From JACVRW01 sp963771715 (GTDB taxonomy: Bacteria; Actinomycetota; Thermoleophilia; Solirubrobacterales; Thermoleophilaceae): a stretch of DNA of 64,000 nt. How positions within the stretch are numbered: position 1 is the first letter of the stretch; the number at the start of each line of letters is the position of its first letter. Location: the NCBI GenBank assembly GCA_963771715.1, contig CAVYUQ010000003.1, forward strand, positions 620,001 through 684,000, in the 5' to 3' direction. The position numbers were made by a program, and so were the translations under genes. Under the pieces are notes generated by a model that was given only the letters and a program-made list of their open reading frames with translations, did no database searches and was not told where the DNA came from. Below, one piece after another: positions 48,030 through 57,053 of this stretch.

Positions 48030-49521
48030 GCGTGGCGCCCGTCCGGCTCGGGCTGCGCGAGAACCTCGCACAGTTCAGCCTGCTCGTCGCGGTCAATGCG
48101 TTCGTCGGTGCGATGGTCGGCCTCGAGCGCTCGACCCTGCCGCTGATCGGAGAGCAGGACTTCGGGCTGGGATCGAGCGCCTCCGTGCTTTCGTTCATCG
48201 TCGCGTTCGGTCTGGCGAAGGCGTTCACCAACCTCGGCGCCGGCGCGTTCGCCCAGCGGCTCGGCCGCCGTCGGCTGCTCGTCCTCGGCTGGGCGCTTGC
48301 GCTCTGCCGGTGCCGCTGCTGATCGCCGTAGCGCCGAACTGGGGCTGGGTGGTCGCGGCCAACGCGCTGCTCGGCGTGAACCAGGGTCTTGCCTGGTCGA
48401 TGACGGTCGTCATGAAGATCGACCTCGTCGGGCCGAAGCGGCGTGGGCTCGCGCTGGGGCTGAACGAGTCGGCCGGCTACGGCGGCGTCGCCCTCGCGGC
48501 CGTTGTGAGCGGCTGGCTCGCGTCCGAGTACGCGGCGCGCGACGTGCTGGTCGCCGGCGGCGCCGTCGTCGCCCTCGTCGCGCTCCTCCTGTCGGTTCTG
48601 TTCGTGCGCGACACGGCCGAGCACGTCGCGCTCGAGCAGGCGAGCGCGGCGCACCCCGAGGACGGCCCGCCGCCGCTTCGCCGCGCGTTTGCCGAGGCGA
48701 CGTTTCGTGACCCCGCGCTCAGGTCGTGCTCGCAGGCGGGCTTCACTAACAACCTGAACGACGCGCTCGCCTGGGGCATCGTGCCGCTCTTCCTCGCGGC
48801 CCATGGGGCGTCCGCCTCCGAGGTCGGGCTGGTCGCCGGTCTCTACCCGGCCGTCTGGGGAGCGGCTCAGATCTGGACGGGCCACTGGTCCGACCGCGTC
48901 GGCCGCAAGCCGCTGATCGCCGCCGGAATGCTGGTGCAGGCGGCCGCGCTCGCACTGCTCGCCGCCTCCGGTGGCGCGGTGTCGACCGCGGCCTTGGCCG
49001 CGGTCGCGCTCGGCATCGGCACGGCGCTCGTCTACCCGACGCTCATCGCCGCGATCTCCGATGCCGTCACCCCGGTCGCACGCCCGCCGGCGGTCGGCAT
49101 CTACCGCTTCTGGCGCGACATGGGCTACGTCGCGGGCGGCCTGATCGCCGGTGTCGCCGCCGACGCGATCGACTACAGCGGCGCGATCGCGCTGGTCGCC
49201 GCGCTCACGGCGGCATCGGGTCTGTGGGTGATGCTCGACATGCCGCGCGGCGGTCAGCCGCGCGAGCTTCGCAGCCAGGCGAGGCCCAGCAGCAGAATGC
49301 GCCACGGACCGAGCTGGCGGATCAGGTCCAAGTTGTCCGAGGCGGCCCAATCCTCGACGATCTCGCCGTCCTCGATGTGGCTGATCACGATCCCCCAGAT
49401 CCTGATCGCCCGGCCGCGGTTGTGGCCCTCGGCGACCCAGCGCGAAGCGACGCGCTCGCCCTCGCTCACCTGGTCCTCGACGCGGATACGTAGGTCGCCG
49501 TCGCTGAAGACGAGCTGGTAG
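48026..49521 (+). CDS. MFS transporter, frame broken near 48303
   Basis: The GTG at 48026 overlaps the MBL stop. The first frame gives about 95 residues (LAQFSLLVAVNAFVGAMVGL, the LAKAFTNLGAGAFAQRLGRRRLLV motif A-like loop). The second frame, from about 48310, holds the remaining helices (LIAVAPNWGWVVAANALLGV through ALVAALTAASGLWVMLDMP). The break fits one missing base at about 48300-48306. The last 90 residues run antisense across the SnoaL-like gene and are probably not real, so the true end is likely near 49260. Substrate unknown; perhaps sulfite or another anion. Confidence 0.7.
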
Positions 49522-49685
49522 AGCCCGAGCGAGCGCCGGATGCCGTCGTACCCGCGGTACTCGCGCGCGTTGACGTGATCGTGAAAGTCGGGGCTGTAGA
49601 CGCCGACGGCGGCGGACGCGTCGCTGCCCGAGCAAACCTGCTCGAGGGCGTGACGGGCCAAGTCGGTCGGTCCGCTAGTCGCCAT
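49254..49685 (-). CDS. SnoaL/NTF2-like protein
   Basis: 143 residues, cone-shaped NTF2-like fold of the ester-cyclase (SnoaL-like) type: ALEQVCSGSDASAAVGVYSP, FHDHVNAREYRGYDGIRRS, and VASRWVAEGHNRGRAIRIWG. The start overlaps the preceding SnoaL-like gene by 11 bases, so the two are paralogous neighbours and probably co-translated. Ligand unknown. Confidence 0.82.
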   Translation of the reverse strand: MATSGPTDLARHALEQVCSGSDASAAVGVYSPDFHDHVNAREYRGYDGIRRSLGLYQLVFSDGDLRIRVEDQVSEGERVASRWVAEGHNRGRAIRIWGIVISHIEDGEIVEDWAASDNLDLIRQLGPWRILLLGLAWLRSSRG

Positions 49686-50064
49686 CGTCCAGGACCGCCT
49701 CGGGCTCAGGGACCGCTTCCCAGCGAACGGCCTTGCCGTCAGCGACGGTCCAGACGTGCGCGAGGCGTGTCTCGACCTGCACGCCGCTGGACCGCCCCGT
49801 CCCAGTCTGTCGTACGACCGCCACCAGCTGGTCTCCGCGCTGGACGACCCGTTCGGGCTCGACCCGGAATCCCTCAAAGCTCTCGAGCCAGCTGCGGAAG
49901 AAGCGCTCGAAACTGTCGCGTCCGCGGTGCGTGCCCGCCTCGGGGCTCGGACCCGGCTCGTGCCACTCGATGTCAGGATCGAGCAAGTCGAGCACGAGTG
50001 AGAGGTCACCGCTGTTCAGAGCGGCATAGCCGCGCTCGAGTGCCTCGACGTCCGCCTCGCCCAC
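49675..50064 (-). CDS. SnoaL/NTF2-like protein, second copy
   Basis: About 129 residues from GTG 50064. ALERGYAALNSGDLSLVLDL, DIEWHEPGPSPEAGTHRGRD, and VEPERVVQRGDQLVAVVRQT match the SnoaL-like nuclear transport factor 2 fold. A longer ORF extending to 50496 is antisense to the methyltransferase gene and is not credible. The start is inferred. Confidence 0.78.
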   Translation of the reverse strand: MGEADVEALERGYAALNSGDLSLVLDLLDPDIEWHEPGPSPEAGTHRGRDSFERFFRSWLESFEGFRVEPERVVQRGDQLVAVVRQTGTGRSSGVQVETRLAHVWTVADGKAVRWEAVPEPEAVLDDGD

Positions 50065-50124
50065 GCGAGTCAGTACATCAGGTTGGCCGCGGGCGCACCT
50101 GCTGCTCGATGATGTCGCCCTCAG

Positions 50125-50739
50125 GTGGACGACCTCGAATTTGTGACAGCCGAATTGCCACCCGCTCCCGCGCGGGTGCTCGACGTCGGGTGCGGCCATG
50201 GCTGGCTCGCCCGAGCGCTGGACGATCTGGGCTACCGGGTCGTCGCGATCGATCCGGCCGCGCCCGAGGGGGCGATCTTTCAGGCCGTCTCGCTCGAGGA
50301 ATTTGCCGACCCCGCGCGCTTCGACGCGATCGTCGCGAGTCGGTCGCTGCATCACATTCCCGACCTCGCGGGCGGGCTCTCCAAGCTGCAGCGCCTGCTC
50401 GTGTCGGGGGGCCGGCTGATCCTCATCGAGCACGCCTTCGACCGACTCGACGAGCCCACGGCCCGCTGGTATCTCGAGAAACGCCGGGCGACCCACGCGG
50501 GCGCGCGGGGCACCCTACAGGCCTGCCTGGCCGAGTGGGAAGCAGACCACGCCGACCTGCATGGCTCCACGGCGATGCGGCGAGAACTCGACCGGCGCTT
50601 CACCGAGCGCTGGTTTGCCTGGACGCCTTCCCTCTACCTCGAGCTCGGACACGCGCTGGAGCAAGAGGAGCTGACGCTGATCGAGGACGGCGCGATCCAG
50701 GCCACCGGCTTCCAATACGTCGGCGAGCGCAGCGGTTGA
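50125..50739 (+). CDS. SAM-dependent methyltransferase
   Basis: 204 residues from GTG 50125. Motif I ARVLDVGCGHGWLARALDDL, motif II YRVVAIDPAAPEGA, motif III FDAIVASRSLHHIPDLAGGL, motif IV RLILIEHAFDRLDEPTARWY. Class I fold. Divergent from the second SnoaL-like gene, so natural-product-like tailoring is possible but unsupported. Substrate unknown. Confidence 0.88.
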   Translation: MDDLEFVTAELPPAPARVLDVGCGHGWLARALDDLGYRVVAIDPAAPEGAIFQAVSLEEFADPARFDAIVASRSLHHIPDLAGGLSKLQRLLVSGGRLILIEHAFDRLDEPTARWYLEKRRATHAGARGTLQACLAEWEADHADLHGSTAMRRELDRRFTERWFAWTPSLYLELGHALEQEELTLIEDGAIQATGFQYVGERSG

Positions 50740-50936
50740 CAGGCGAAGGCGTCCGGGCGGCGCGCGCTTGAGCTGCGGCTTTAGGGCAGGGCAGAGAATC
50801 CAGCGGCCGTCAATCGCAGCAGCCGTCGCCGCAGGCTGGCGGGGCCGCGGCACCTGCAAGCGGGCGCGCTGCGCCTGGGTGCCGTAGCCGCAAGCGCGAC
50901 GGCGACGGCCTTCGAGCCAGCGGCCCCCTACAGCGA

Positions 50937-51674
50937 TCAGTCCGGGTACTCGTCCTTGCGCCAGGCGCGGGGTTCCTCGGGCTCAGCCTTCGGCGTTCGC
51001 TTAAGCAGGAACGAGTTGTACGGCGCAACGAACGGATCGGGTGCCGTCACGGTGTAGGTGTGGTAGATGCTCCCGTTTTCGCGCGCGAACGCGATGAAGC
51101 CCGGGGCCTCGCGCAGGCCGTCCTCGAGCTTGGCTCCGACCTGCCGCCCCCAGTCCTCGAGCCACTCGGGTGGGTTGTCGATTATCTCCTTGACCTCGGG
51201 GATCTCCTGCGCCTGCTCGGTCGTGAGGGCGAGCCCGAAGTCGAACGGAAACTCCGTCGCATAGGTGGAGACGTAGGGGAACTGCCATCCCATCCGCTCC
51301 TTGTATGAGATGAGCCGATCGATCGGCGCGCGCGAAAAGCAGATCAGCGTCACGTCGCGGTGGTTCAGATGCACGCGCGTGGCGTCGAGCTCATCCCCCA
51401 GGTTCGAACACCCGGGACAGGCGCCGAGCTCGTAATCGGGCCCGAACATGATGTTGTAGGCGAGGAGCTGCGAGCGCCCGTCGAAGAGCTCGGCGAGCGT
51501 CTTCTTCCCGTCCTCGGTGTCGAAGTGGTACTCCTCCTCCACAGGAACCCAGGGGAGCTGACGCCTCTGCTCGGTCACCCTCTGACCGAGTTCGGCGTGC
51601 TCGGCCTCGAGCTTCGCAAGTTCATCGCGAGCCGCCTGCCAGTCCTCGCGGGTTCCAATCTTGTGGTCGGGCAT
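50937..51674 (-). CDS. DUF899-family thioredoxin-like protein
   Basis: 245 residues. DUF899 hallmarks: start PDHKIGTREDWQAARDELAK, PWVPVEEEYHFDTEDGKKTL, LFDGRSQLLAYNIMFGPDYE, GACPGCSNLGDELDATRVHL (CxxC in a thioredoxin-like active site) and WQFPYVSTYATEFPFDFGLA. Probably a redox-active protein; reaction unknown. Marks the left border of the odd low-GC stretch. Confidence 0.88.
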   Translation of the reverse strand: MPDHKIGTREDWQAARDELAKLEAEHAELGQRVTEQRRQLPWVPVEEEYHFDTEDGKKTLAELFDGRSQLLAYNIMFGPDYELGACPGCSNLGDELDATRVHLNHRDVTLICFSRAPIDRLISYKERMGWQFPYVSTYATEFPFDFGLALTTEQAQEIPEVKEIIDNPPEWLEDWGRQVGAKLEDGLREAPGFIAFARENGSIYHTYTVTAPDPFVAPYNSFLLKRTPKAEPEEPRAWRKDEYPD

Positions 51675-52028
51675 GGTTCACGTCCTTTGGCCGTTCGTCC
51701 CATCAGCGTGGGCGGCAGTCGTGGAACGCTGGTCGCCGCCCGTTGAGGCTCGTACGTTAAGACCGGCGCGCCACGCCGAACTCATCGCCGCGTTACGCGG
51801 CCGAATCGGTTGATCCAGGACATCCTGCTCTCCTTCTGGCGCAAGGCGAGTGCGGCGGCTGCTGCAGCGCGCTACCGCGTCGGGACGAGCGGCGACAGTC
51901 TTCCTGGGGCGGGGCCATGCTTTCGCTTCCATGGGGGAGCAACACTCTGGCTTCGTCGACTCGACGCCGCCGCATTCCGCGCAACGCGGAATGCGAGTGG
52001 GAGTAGCCCATTCGGTTGGAGCCATCGC
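51675..52028. other. Non-coding stretch at island border
   Basis: 354 bases without a convincing gene. Open frames here lack any recognisable start, composition or similarity. It contains, on the minus strand at about 51905-51953, one of three related short repeats (CCATGGAAGCGAAAGCA core). The HEPN-like gene begins its 3' end at 52029. Confidence 0.5.
51905..51953 (-). repeat. Short dispersed repeat, copy A
   Basis: On the minus strand reads CAGAGTG...CCATGGAAGCGAAAGC...CCCAGGAAGACTG, resembling copies B (split by the MITE-like element) and C (56881-56935). Similarity is about three quarters over 40-45 bases by eye. Nature unknown. Confidence 0.45.
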
Positions 52029-53043
52029 TCACGTGTCGGGGAATCGGGTCAACAGCTGGAGGCTGAGAAGGTCTCTGACGAAGAGCTCAAGCTGCGCTGC
52101 ACGGCCGTCGACGTCCTGCCGTGTGGGGCGAGGGTAGGCGCCATGCACCAGGCGACTGCGAAGCTCGTAGCTGTTCGTGAAGAATTCGGACGGCTTCTCT
52201 CCCATGTAAATGCGATCTCCAAGCTGGGCCGCGATACGCCGCCCGGCTTGACCTATCGACTCGGTGCGAAGCCACTTCAAGCTGCCCGTGATGGACGCGC
52301 GCTCGCGCGCCGGCAGATCGGCTGCCTCGGTCGCGGCTATGAGGTGGTCGACGTGCGCGATGACTGCTCGAATCGCGAGGCTCTGGCTCGATGATTGTCT
52401 CGAGCGCCATCATCAGGAGCGCAAAGCGCGCATCGGGCGAGTCGGTTGAGAACGATGCGCTGTAGAGGTCATACGCAAGGCTCTCGCGCTCCGACATCGC
52501 GATGCCGCCGCCTACTGTGGCTCGAAGAACTTCGAGTAGCCGGTCGGCGGGTCTCCCTACGACCCCTTTGGCCTCGACGCGCACGAAACGCGGCCATGGG
52601 TCGCACTCAAAGACCATGACGCCGTGGACGTCGTTAAGGACCCGGCTGCCAACTTGCGCCGCAAATGCTGATAAGCCGTATTGTGTCGCGGATCCTGTCG
52701 CCGCACGATCCCCGAAATCCGCGCCGATGTTCAGCCGCGCGAAGGCCTTTTCGAGGATCCCGCGCCAACGCGTCCCCGCTTCGAGGGCTTCCGCTTCCGT
52801 TGCGTAAGGTTGCACGAAGAGCGCCAGCTGCTCCGCCTCTCGGATGCTGGCGCCGGCGGGCGACGGTTGAAGCACGATACGCCGACCCTCCTCCAGGTCA
52901 AGGGCGAGCTCGGGCTCGGCCGTCTCAATCCGAACTCGCTCGCCGAGGCGAAAGCGGATGCGCACGCAGTAGGTGCTCAAGACATGGAAACGGTAGCCCT
53001 CCGGTTGGCTTTCACCTGAGCGAGGGCCGCTCTTGCATTCCAT
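52029..53043 (-). CDS. Apea-like HEPN-domain protein, frame broken near 52375
   Basis: ATG at 53043. The N-terminal 200 residues are unfamiliar (YCVRIRFRLGERVRIETAEP; VLEVLRATVGGG-like helices; FALLMMALETIIEPEPRDSS). An extra base at about 52375 then shifts the frame to AVIAHVDHLIAATEAADLPA, GEKPSEFFTNSYELRSRLVH and a closing helix, which looks like an Apea-like HEPN domain (RxxxxH: RSRLVH). About 337 residues. HEPN RxxxxH sites are usually RNases. Lower GC than its neighbours, so possibly acquired. Defence or stress role is a guess. Confidence 0.6.
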
Positions 53044-53107
53044 CGGGGTGCGGCACTCGCGGTAGCCGAGTGCGGCCCGGCGCTCGGGCGGTCGCACTGA
53101 GCGTCGG

Positions 53108-54307
53108 TCATGAAGCGAAGTCCCGCTTTGGTTCGTTCGCGTTGCGGGCGCGAAGAACGACGAGCGCCTCGAAGCGGTCCAGATCGGAGACCAGAAACGC
53201 GCCCTCTGGAATCCCGGCCGAGTGCGGCTCGCCATCGACTGTCGAACAGACGCGCGTCACCTGCCGCAGGTTGGCTATCTCCGGACCCTGACCGACACCG
53301 AGGAATGCGTGCTCGAACGGGCGGTCATGCTCAGATGCTCGGCTCACGCTGAGTTCGACAAGTTCACCGCCGCTTGGGTTGATCGCGGTCTCATCGGCCG
53401 AAAACGGCGCAGGATCGTTCGTCACCACGATTCCGAGCCGCGGCGAGAGACCATCAATGAGCATCCGCCAGGCTCCGGCAAACCACCCGCTACCCGGCGG
53501 GCGGAGGTGGATGACCTTTTCTGCCAGGGCGAGATAGAAGTACGCCGCTCGTCTGGTGGTCGCTTCGACGGCGCGCCGTTCAGGGCTGCTGTGCGGCAGT
53601 AGATATGCGCGAGTGGACTTGGCATGAAAGACGAGGTTTCGCGTCGAGAGGTAAAGCTCGTCGTACAGGGCTTCGATGGGATCGGGCGCACCCTTGGGAG
53701 CGTGCCCAGCCAAGTTGACGATCTTGCCCGCCTCAGTGAGAGCGCGACGGAACCACTCACCCTCTCGCTCCAAGGGTCGGCCAGTGCGCTGCGGGGCAAG
53801 GTGGTCGAGGATCGACTCCAACGCGAGGTAGACGTTGCGGAACGAGTCGAACAGGTCGTCGGTGAGCTGGGACAGTCGAAAGTATCTGGCGCTTTCCTGC
53901 CACTCCGGCGCAGGCGGGACGACTGGCGTCCCTCCCGTCACCGTGACGTTCCCGACATGGAGCGTAAGAGTGGGAATGCTCAGCAGGCGAATGACTGACT
54001 GGGAGTCCTCCGACCACCAGACGATGTGTTCTGTTCCGGGATGACGGATCGCCATCGGCGTAGCGCCACGCAGGCACAGGAAGTCCAGGCCCTTGTTGGC
54101 CGCAGCTAGTGCGTGGTCACGCGCCTCCTCGTACGTTGCGCCGCCCTCGCCGCGCGCAACCACGATCTCGCTTCCCGCTCGCACTTCGATCGTCCAGTCA
54201 CCGATGATTTCGGTTGAGTTCTCGGCTGCGGCTTCGGATAGCCGGAATGCGCCGCCGGCGCTCGCACCGTCGAAGAACGCCATACCGTCGATACTGGCCT
54301 CAGCCAT
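53108..54307 (-). CDS. Hypothetical protein, large, possibly HEPN-related
   Basis: About 399 residues from ATG 54307 (upstream ATG at 54355 adds a Ser/Pro-rich lead). No known domain recognised. Features: an N-terminal beta-rich region (GDWTIEVRAGSEIVVARGEG), a mid-region helix set (YFRLSQLTDDLFDSFRNVYL, ALESILDHLAPQ, EWFRRALTEAGKIVNLAGHA) that resembles a HEPN-like bundle, and a C-terminal beta region (LVELSVSRASEHDRPFEHAF; GAFLVSDLDRFEALVVLRAR). Lower GC than flanking genes. Same strand as the HEPN gene. Confidence 0.6.
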   Translation of the reverse strand: MAEASIDGMAFFDGASAGGAFRLSEAAAENSTEIIGDWTIEVRAGSEIVVARGEGGATYEEARDHALAAANKGLDFLCLRGATPMAIRHPGTEHIVWWSEDSQSVIRLLSIPTLTLHVGNVTVTGGTPVVPPAPEWQESARYFRLSQLTDDLFDSFRNVYLALESILDHLAPQRTGRPLEREGEWFRRALTEAGKIVNLAGHAPKGAPDPIEALYDELYLSTRNLVFHAKSTRAYLLPHSSPERRAVEATTRRAAYFYLALAEKVIHLRPPGSGWFAGAWRMLIDGLSPRLGIVVTNDPAPFSADETAINPSGGELVELSVSRASEHDRPFEHAFLGVGQGPEIANLRQVTRVCSTVDGEPHSAGIPEGAFLVSDLDRFEALVVLRARNANEPKRDFAS

Positions 54308-54412
54308 GCCTTCATTGTTGCGCCGCCCTCCAGGCGGGCTGGATGACGATGGCACTACGGGTCAGGCTGCGGCGTCGGACATCCGTCGTCTGGCCTACCG
54401 GCAACGGCTAGG

Positions 54413-55276
54413 TCAGCGGTGATCGGTGGGCGCGGGAACGTCTGGTTTTTCAGTCGTGTCCGCGGCAGCCTCGTCGGCGCTCGCCTCGTGCCAGATCAGA
54501 AACGGCCGCAGGAGCGCAACGTCGCCAGCCATCTTCGTGAACGTTCCCAGGATGCCGAACCGCGTTTCGTCCCAACAGTGGCGGACCTCGCCGTACTGGA
54601 CGTCCTCGAGGCTTGCGATGGACGCCAGGAGCGACAATCCCCGGAAGACCCACACGACCGTGTGCGTATCCGGCTTGGTGTCGCGCTCCTCATCCGGCTC
54701 TCGATCAGGCTCACTGAGCCCTTCCACAATCTGCTTGTTCTTTTCGCGAGCCTCGTCGATTGCCTGCACGTCTTCCGGGCTCATCCCCAACTCGGAGTCG
54801 AGTAGGTCCGTGGCTGTGTGTCCAGGCATCAAGATGCGTCCGGCTCCCACGAAATACAGCAGAGATCCTGTTTTCGGGTCGTCGTTCGAGAGATCGACTA
54901 GCTCTCCGCGTTGACGCACCGCGTCTTCCAGAATTAGTGCTCGAAGCAGCGGCGTGACTGGGATCGTCTCAGCAGTGGATTGGGTCCCCGATCCTGTGAC
55001 AGAACCGAAGCCCGGGATGCCGCCGGATCCCTCGACGCTCAGCCCAGCTTGCGCCTGAATCTCCGTGACGTTGACATCCCGCTGGTCTAACTGATTGCCG
55101 ATCCGCGCCTCGTTCAGATACAGCGGGTCGCGGACGCTGCCGACACGACGCAACCTGTCGCGAACGGCATCGAGGCGCGTGTCCGGAGCTGTAACGCCCT
55201 TACGTCGACCCAACCGTCTCATTTCCACTCCTTCGACATCCATGGCGCGACGTATCGGGTCTGGCGCCGCTCGCAT
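54413..55276 (-). CDS. Hypothetical protein, DUF6414-like
   Basis: 287 residues. A start resembling DUF6414 (DPLYLNEARIGNQLDQRDVN, in place of a leading Y-L-D-x-x-R-V core), a glycine-rich stretch (GSGGIPGFGSVTGSGT), SIPVTPLLRALILEDAVRQR and an acidic linker (EPDREPDEERDTKPDT). Last domain WDETRFGILGTFTKMAGDVA. Assignment to DUF6414 is tentative. Same strand and island as the HEPN-like gene. Codon use and base composition look foreign. Confidence 0.5.
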   Translation of the reverse strand: MRAAPDPIRRAMDVEGVEMRRLGRRKGVTAPDTRLDAVRDRLRRVGSVRDPLYLNEARIGNQLDQRDVNVTEIQAQAGLSVEGSGGIPGFGSVTGSGTQSTAETIPVTPLLRALILEDAVRQRGELVDLSNDDPKTGSLLYFVGAGRILMPGHTATDLLDSELGMSPEDVQAIDEAREKNKQIVEGLSEPDREPDEERDTKPDTHTVVWVFRGLSLLASIASLEDVQYGEVRHCWDETRFGILGTFTKMAGDVALLRPFLIWHEASADEAAADTTEKPDVPAPTDHR

Positions 55277-55517
55277 GGGGGACGCGTGTACTCACACTAA
55301 CCCTCTTCCACGCGCCTGTCAGATAGCGGTCTCACTGCTAGTCGTTCGGCGGCGGCGGCGCGCGGTTGCCGCCCCTAGCGCCCACCACGGCTGAGTACGG
55401 GGTCCCAGGCTCCCGGCCCCTACGGACCTGGGGCTAGAGGGCTTCGAGCTGATCGGGTATCGGGTTCTGCCGACCCACCTCACCCACTCCACGCCAGCTC
55501 GAAGACCTTGTAAAAGG

Positions 55518-55760
55518 CAGTGTCGCTTTCCCATGAGGCTGTCGCACAAAGCCGTCTCGGAAAAGCCGCAGCACGCTCGCGGAAGTACACGCCAGAGCCG
55601 CCCTACGCGTCGACCTCGCGACCGGCCGCCGGCGCGCGACGGACGAGATGGCCGTTTTCGGAGCCCACCCTTAGACGCGATCCAGCGGGCTCGCCGGGGG
55701 TTTGTGCGACAGCCTCCCATGGATGCGAAAGCAAGCTCCGAGCCTGGGAGGACTGTTGAG
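55518..55760 (+). repeat. Dispersed repeat copy B, split by the MITE-like element
   Basis: Removing the element and one CCAT gives a continuous GCAGTGTCGCTTTC-CCATGGATGCGAAAGCA and then CCTGGGAGGACTGTTG. It resembles copies A and C. The interruption at CCAT shows the repeat existed before the element. Confidence 0.45.
55535..55716. mobile_element. 182-bp MITE-like element
   Basis: Perfect 16-base terminal inverted repeats, GAGGCTGTCGCACAAA at 55535-55550 and its complement TTTGTGCGACAGCCTC at 55701-55716, flanked on both sides by a CCAT direct repeat (55531-55534 and 55717-55720), consistent with a 4-base target duplication. No transposase is encoded, so it would be a non-autonomous copy. 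The termini resemble ends of some IS elements, but the family cannot be named. It has interrupted copy B of the dispersed repeat. Confidence 0.75.
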
Positions 55761-55875
55761 TTTCGTCCAAGGCGGTCGTCCATCCACGCGCGCGAGGACG
55801 ATCGCTCATGGCTCGTTGCGGGAGTCTGGCGAGGCTGATTGATACGCGCGGTGCGGGGTGGGATAAGGTCGGCGC

Positions 55876-56733
55876 GTGGAGCCTGACCGTTACCGCGCAG
55901 GGAGTGGCCAGCCGCTTGTTCTGCTTCACGGCATTTGGGAGAGCTGGCATAGCTGGTCGGCGGTGCTCGAGCGGCTGTCTGCGGAGCGCGACGTGCTGGC
56001 GCTTACGCTCCGTGGCCACCTGGGATCCGAGCCTTTCACGGCTGGGGAGGCGCCCACGATCGAGGCCTGGGCCGATGCTGTCGAGGCGCAGTTGGACGCC
56101 GCGGGGTTCGAGCAGCCCGACATTGCCGGAAACTCGCTCGGGGGCTGGCTCGCACTGGAGCTGGCGAAGCGGGGAAGGGCGCGCTCCGTCGTGGGAGTGG
56201 CTCCGGCAGGGTTGTTCACGCGCGACGAAGGGCGCGCCTTCGCCAAAAAGTTCCGGCGCGATCACCGGACAGTGCGAATCCTCCTGCCGTTGGCGCGTCG
56301 CGTCGTCCGCACACGCCGGGGAAGACGGCTGCTGCTCGCGGACGCCTGCGTAGATCCCGGGCGCATTCCCGCCGAGGAGGCTGAACGGCTCGTCGTCGAG
56401 TTCGCGTACTGCGACGCGCCCGCACACCTGGCCGCTAACACGCTCCCGGATGGGACGTTCGCGCGGCTTGAGGGGTTGGAACGTGTGAGCTGTCCTGTCC
56501 TGATTCTGTATCCCGCGGGCGATCGCGTGCTCTCGCGGGAGCATGCCGAGCGCTTCCTCGCGGAACTGCCGCACGCGGAGCTCCGCGAGTTGCCGGACTG
56601 CGGCCACACCGCCATGTTCGACGACCCGGAGCTGGTGGCCTCGCAGATCCTGACCTTTACTGCCGCAGATTCGACGGCGCCCGGTTCTCCCGCCGGCGAG
56701 CCTGCTCCTCGTGGCAGTGCCACAAGCCCGTAG
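55876..56733 (+). CDS. Alpha/beta hydrolase
   Basis: 285 residues from GTG 55876. HG motif LVLLHGIWESWHSW, nucleophile elbow IAGNSLGGWLALEL (GxSxG as GNSLG), Asp in LILYPAGDRVLSREHAERF and His in DCGHTAMFDDPELV complete the catalytic triad. Esterase, lipase or C-C hydrolase possible; substrate unknown. C-terminal tail is low complexity. Confidence 0.9.
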   Translation: MEPDRYRAGSGQPLVLLHGIWESWHSWSAVLERLSAERDVLALTLRGHLGSEPFTAGEAPTIEAWADAVEAQLDAAGFEQPDIAGNSLGGWLALELAKRGRARSVVGVAPAGLFTRDEGRAFAKKFRRDHRTVRILLPLARRVVRTRRGRRLLLADACVDPGRIPAEEAERLVVEFAYCDAPAHLAANTLPDGTFARLEGLERVSCPVLILYPAGDRVLSREHAERFLAELPHAELRELPDCGHTAMFDDPELVASQILTFTAADSTAPGSPAGEPAPRGSATSP

Positions 56734-56880
56734 TCGTTGAAGCCGCGTCTACGGTTGGGCGAGCGAGGCCGCCGGCTCGAAACCGGCTCGCTGGCGTTTC
56801 GCGCGCAAGAGCAGGCGCGTCAGACGTCACACCGCACACGACCGCTGCGGACGACGACCAGGAGCCTCGCCCGACGGCGA

Positions 56881-56935
56881 GCAGAGTGCTCCTCTCCATG
56901 GATGCGACACTCTCGCCCGGTCCGGAGCCCAGGAG
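56881..56935 (+). repeat. Short dispersed repeat, copy C
   Basis: GCAGAGTGCTCCTCTCCATG then GATGCGAC..., related to copies A and B through the CAGAGTG and CCATGGATGCGA blocks. More diverged after the core. Confidence 0.4.
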
Positions 56936-57032
56936 CTGAGAGTTACCGGTCTGAGGCGTCGCGGCGAGCCTGGTCCCGGCTCACCGGGCGCGCGCGACGC
57001 CGCGGGGGTGTAGCGCTGCGCCTCACGGTGAT

Positions 57033-57053
57033 GGCGAGGGCGTCGCCCTCGCC
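57033..57053. terminator. GGCGAGGGC hairpin downstream of the VOC gene
   Basis: Nine-base arms GGCGAGGGC/GCCCTCGCC with a GTC loop, 9 bases beyond the VOC gene stop on the minus strand. Sister to the hairpin at 45279-45300. No T-run is visible. Confidence 0.45.

Larger units (their letters stand above)
55277..55875. other. 599-base intergenic region with a MITE-like element
   Basis: No gene supported: the open frames are shadows with no start context. The central 55535-55716 is the MITE-like element, and parts of a dispersed repeat flank it. The remainder (55277-55530) shows nothing recognisable. Confidence 0.5.

Noticed and set aside
49260..49521. C-terminal tail of the MFS gene
   Set aside because: It runs antisense across the SnoaL-like gene, and its sequence is Ser/Arg-rich and unlike MFS termini. 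Kept in coordinates only as a caution.
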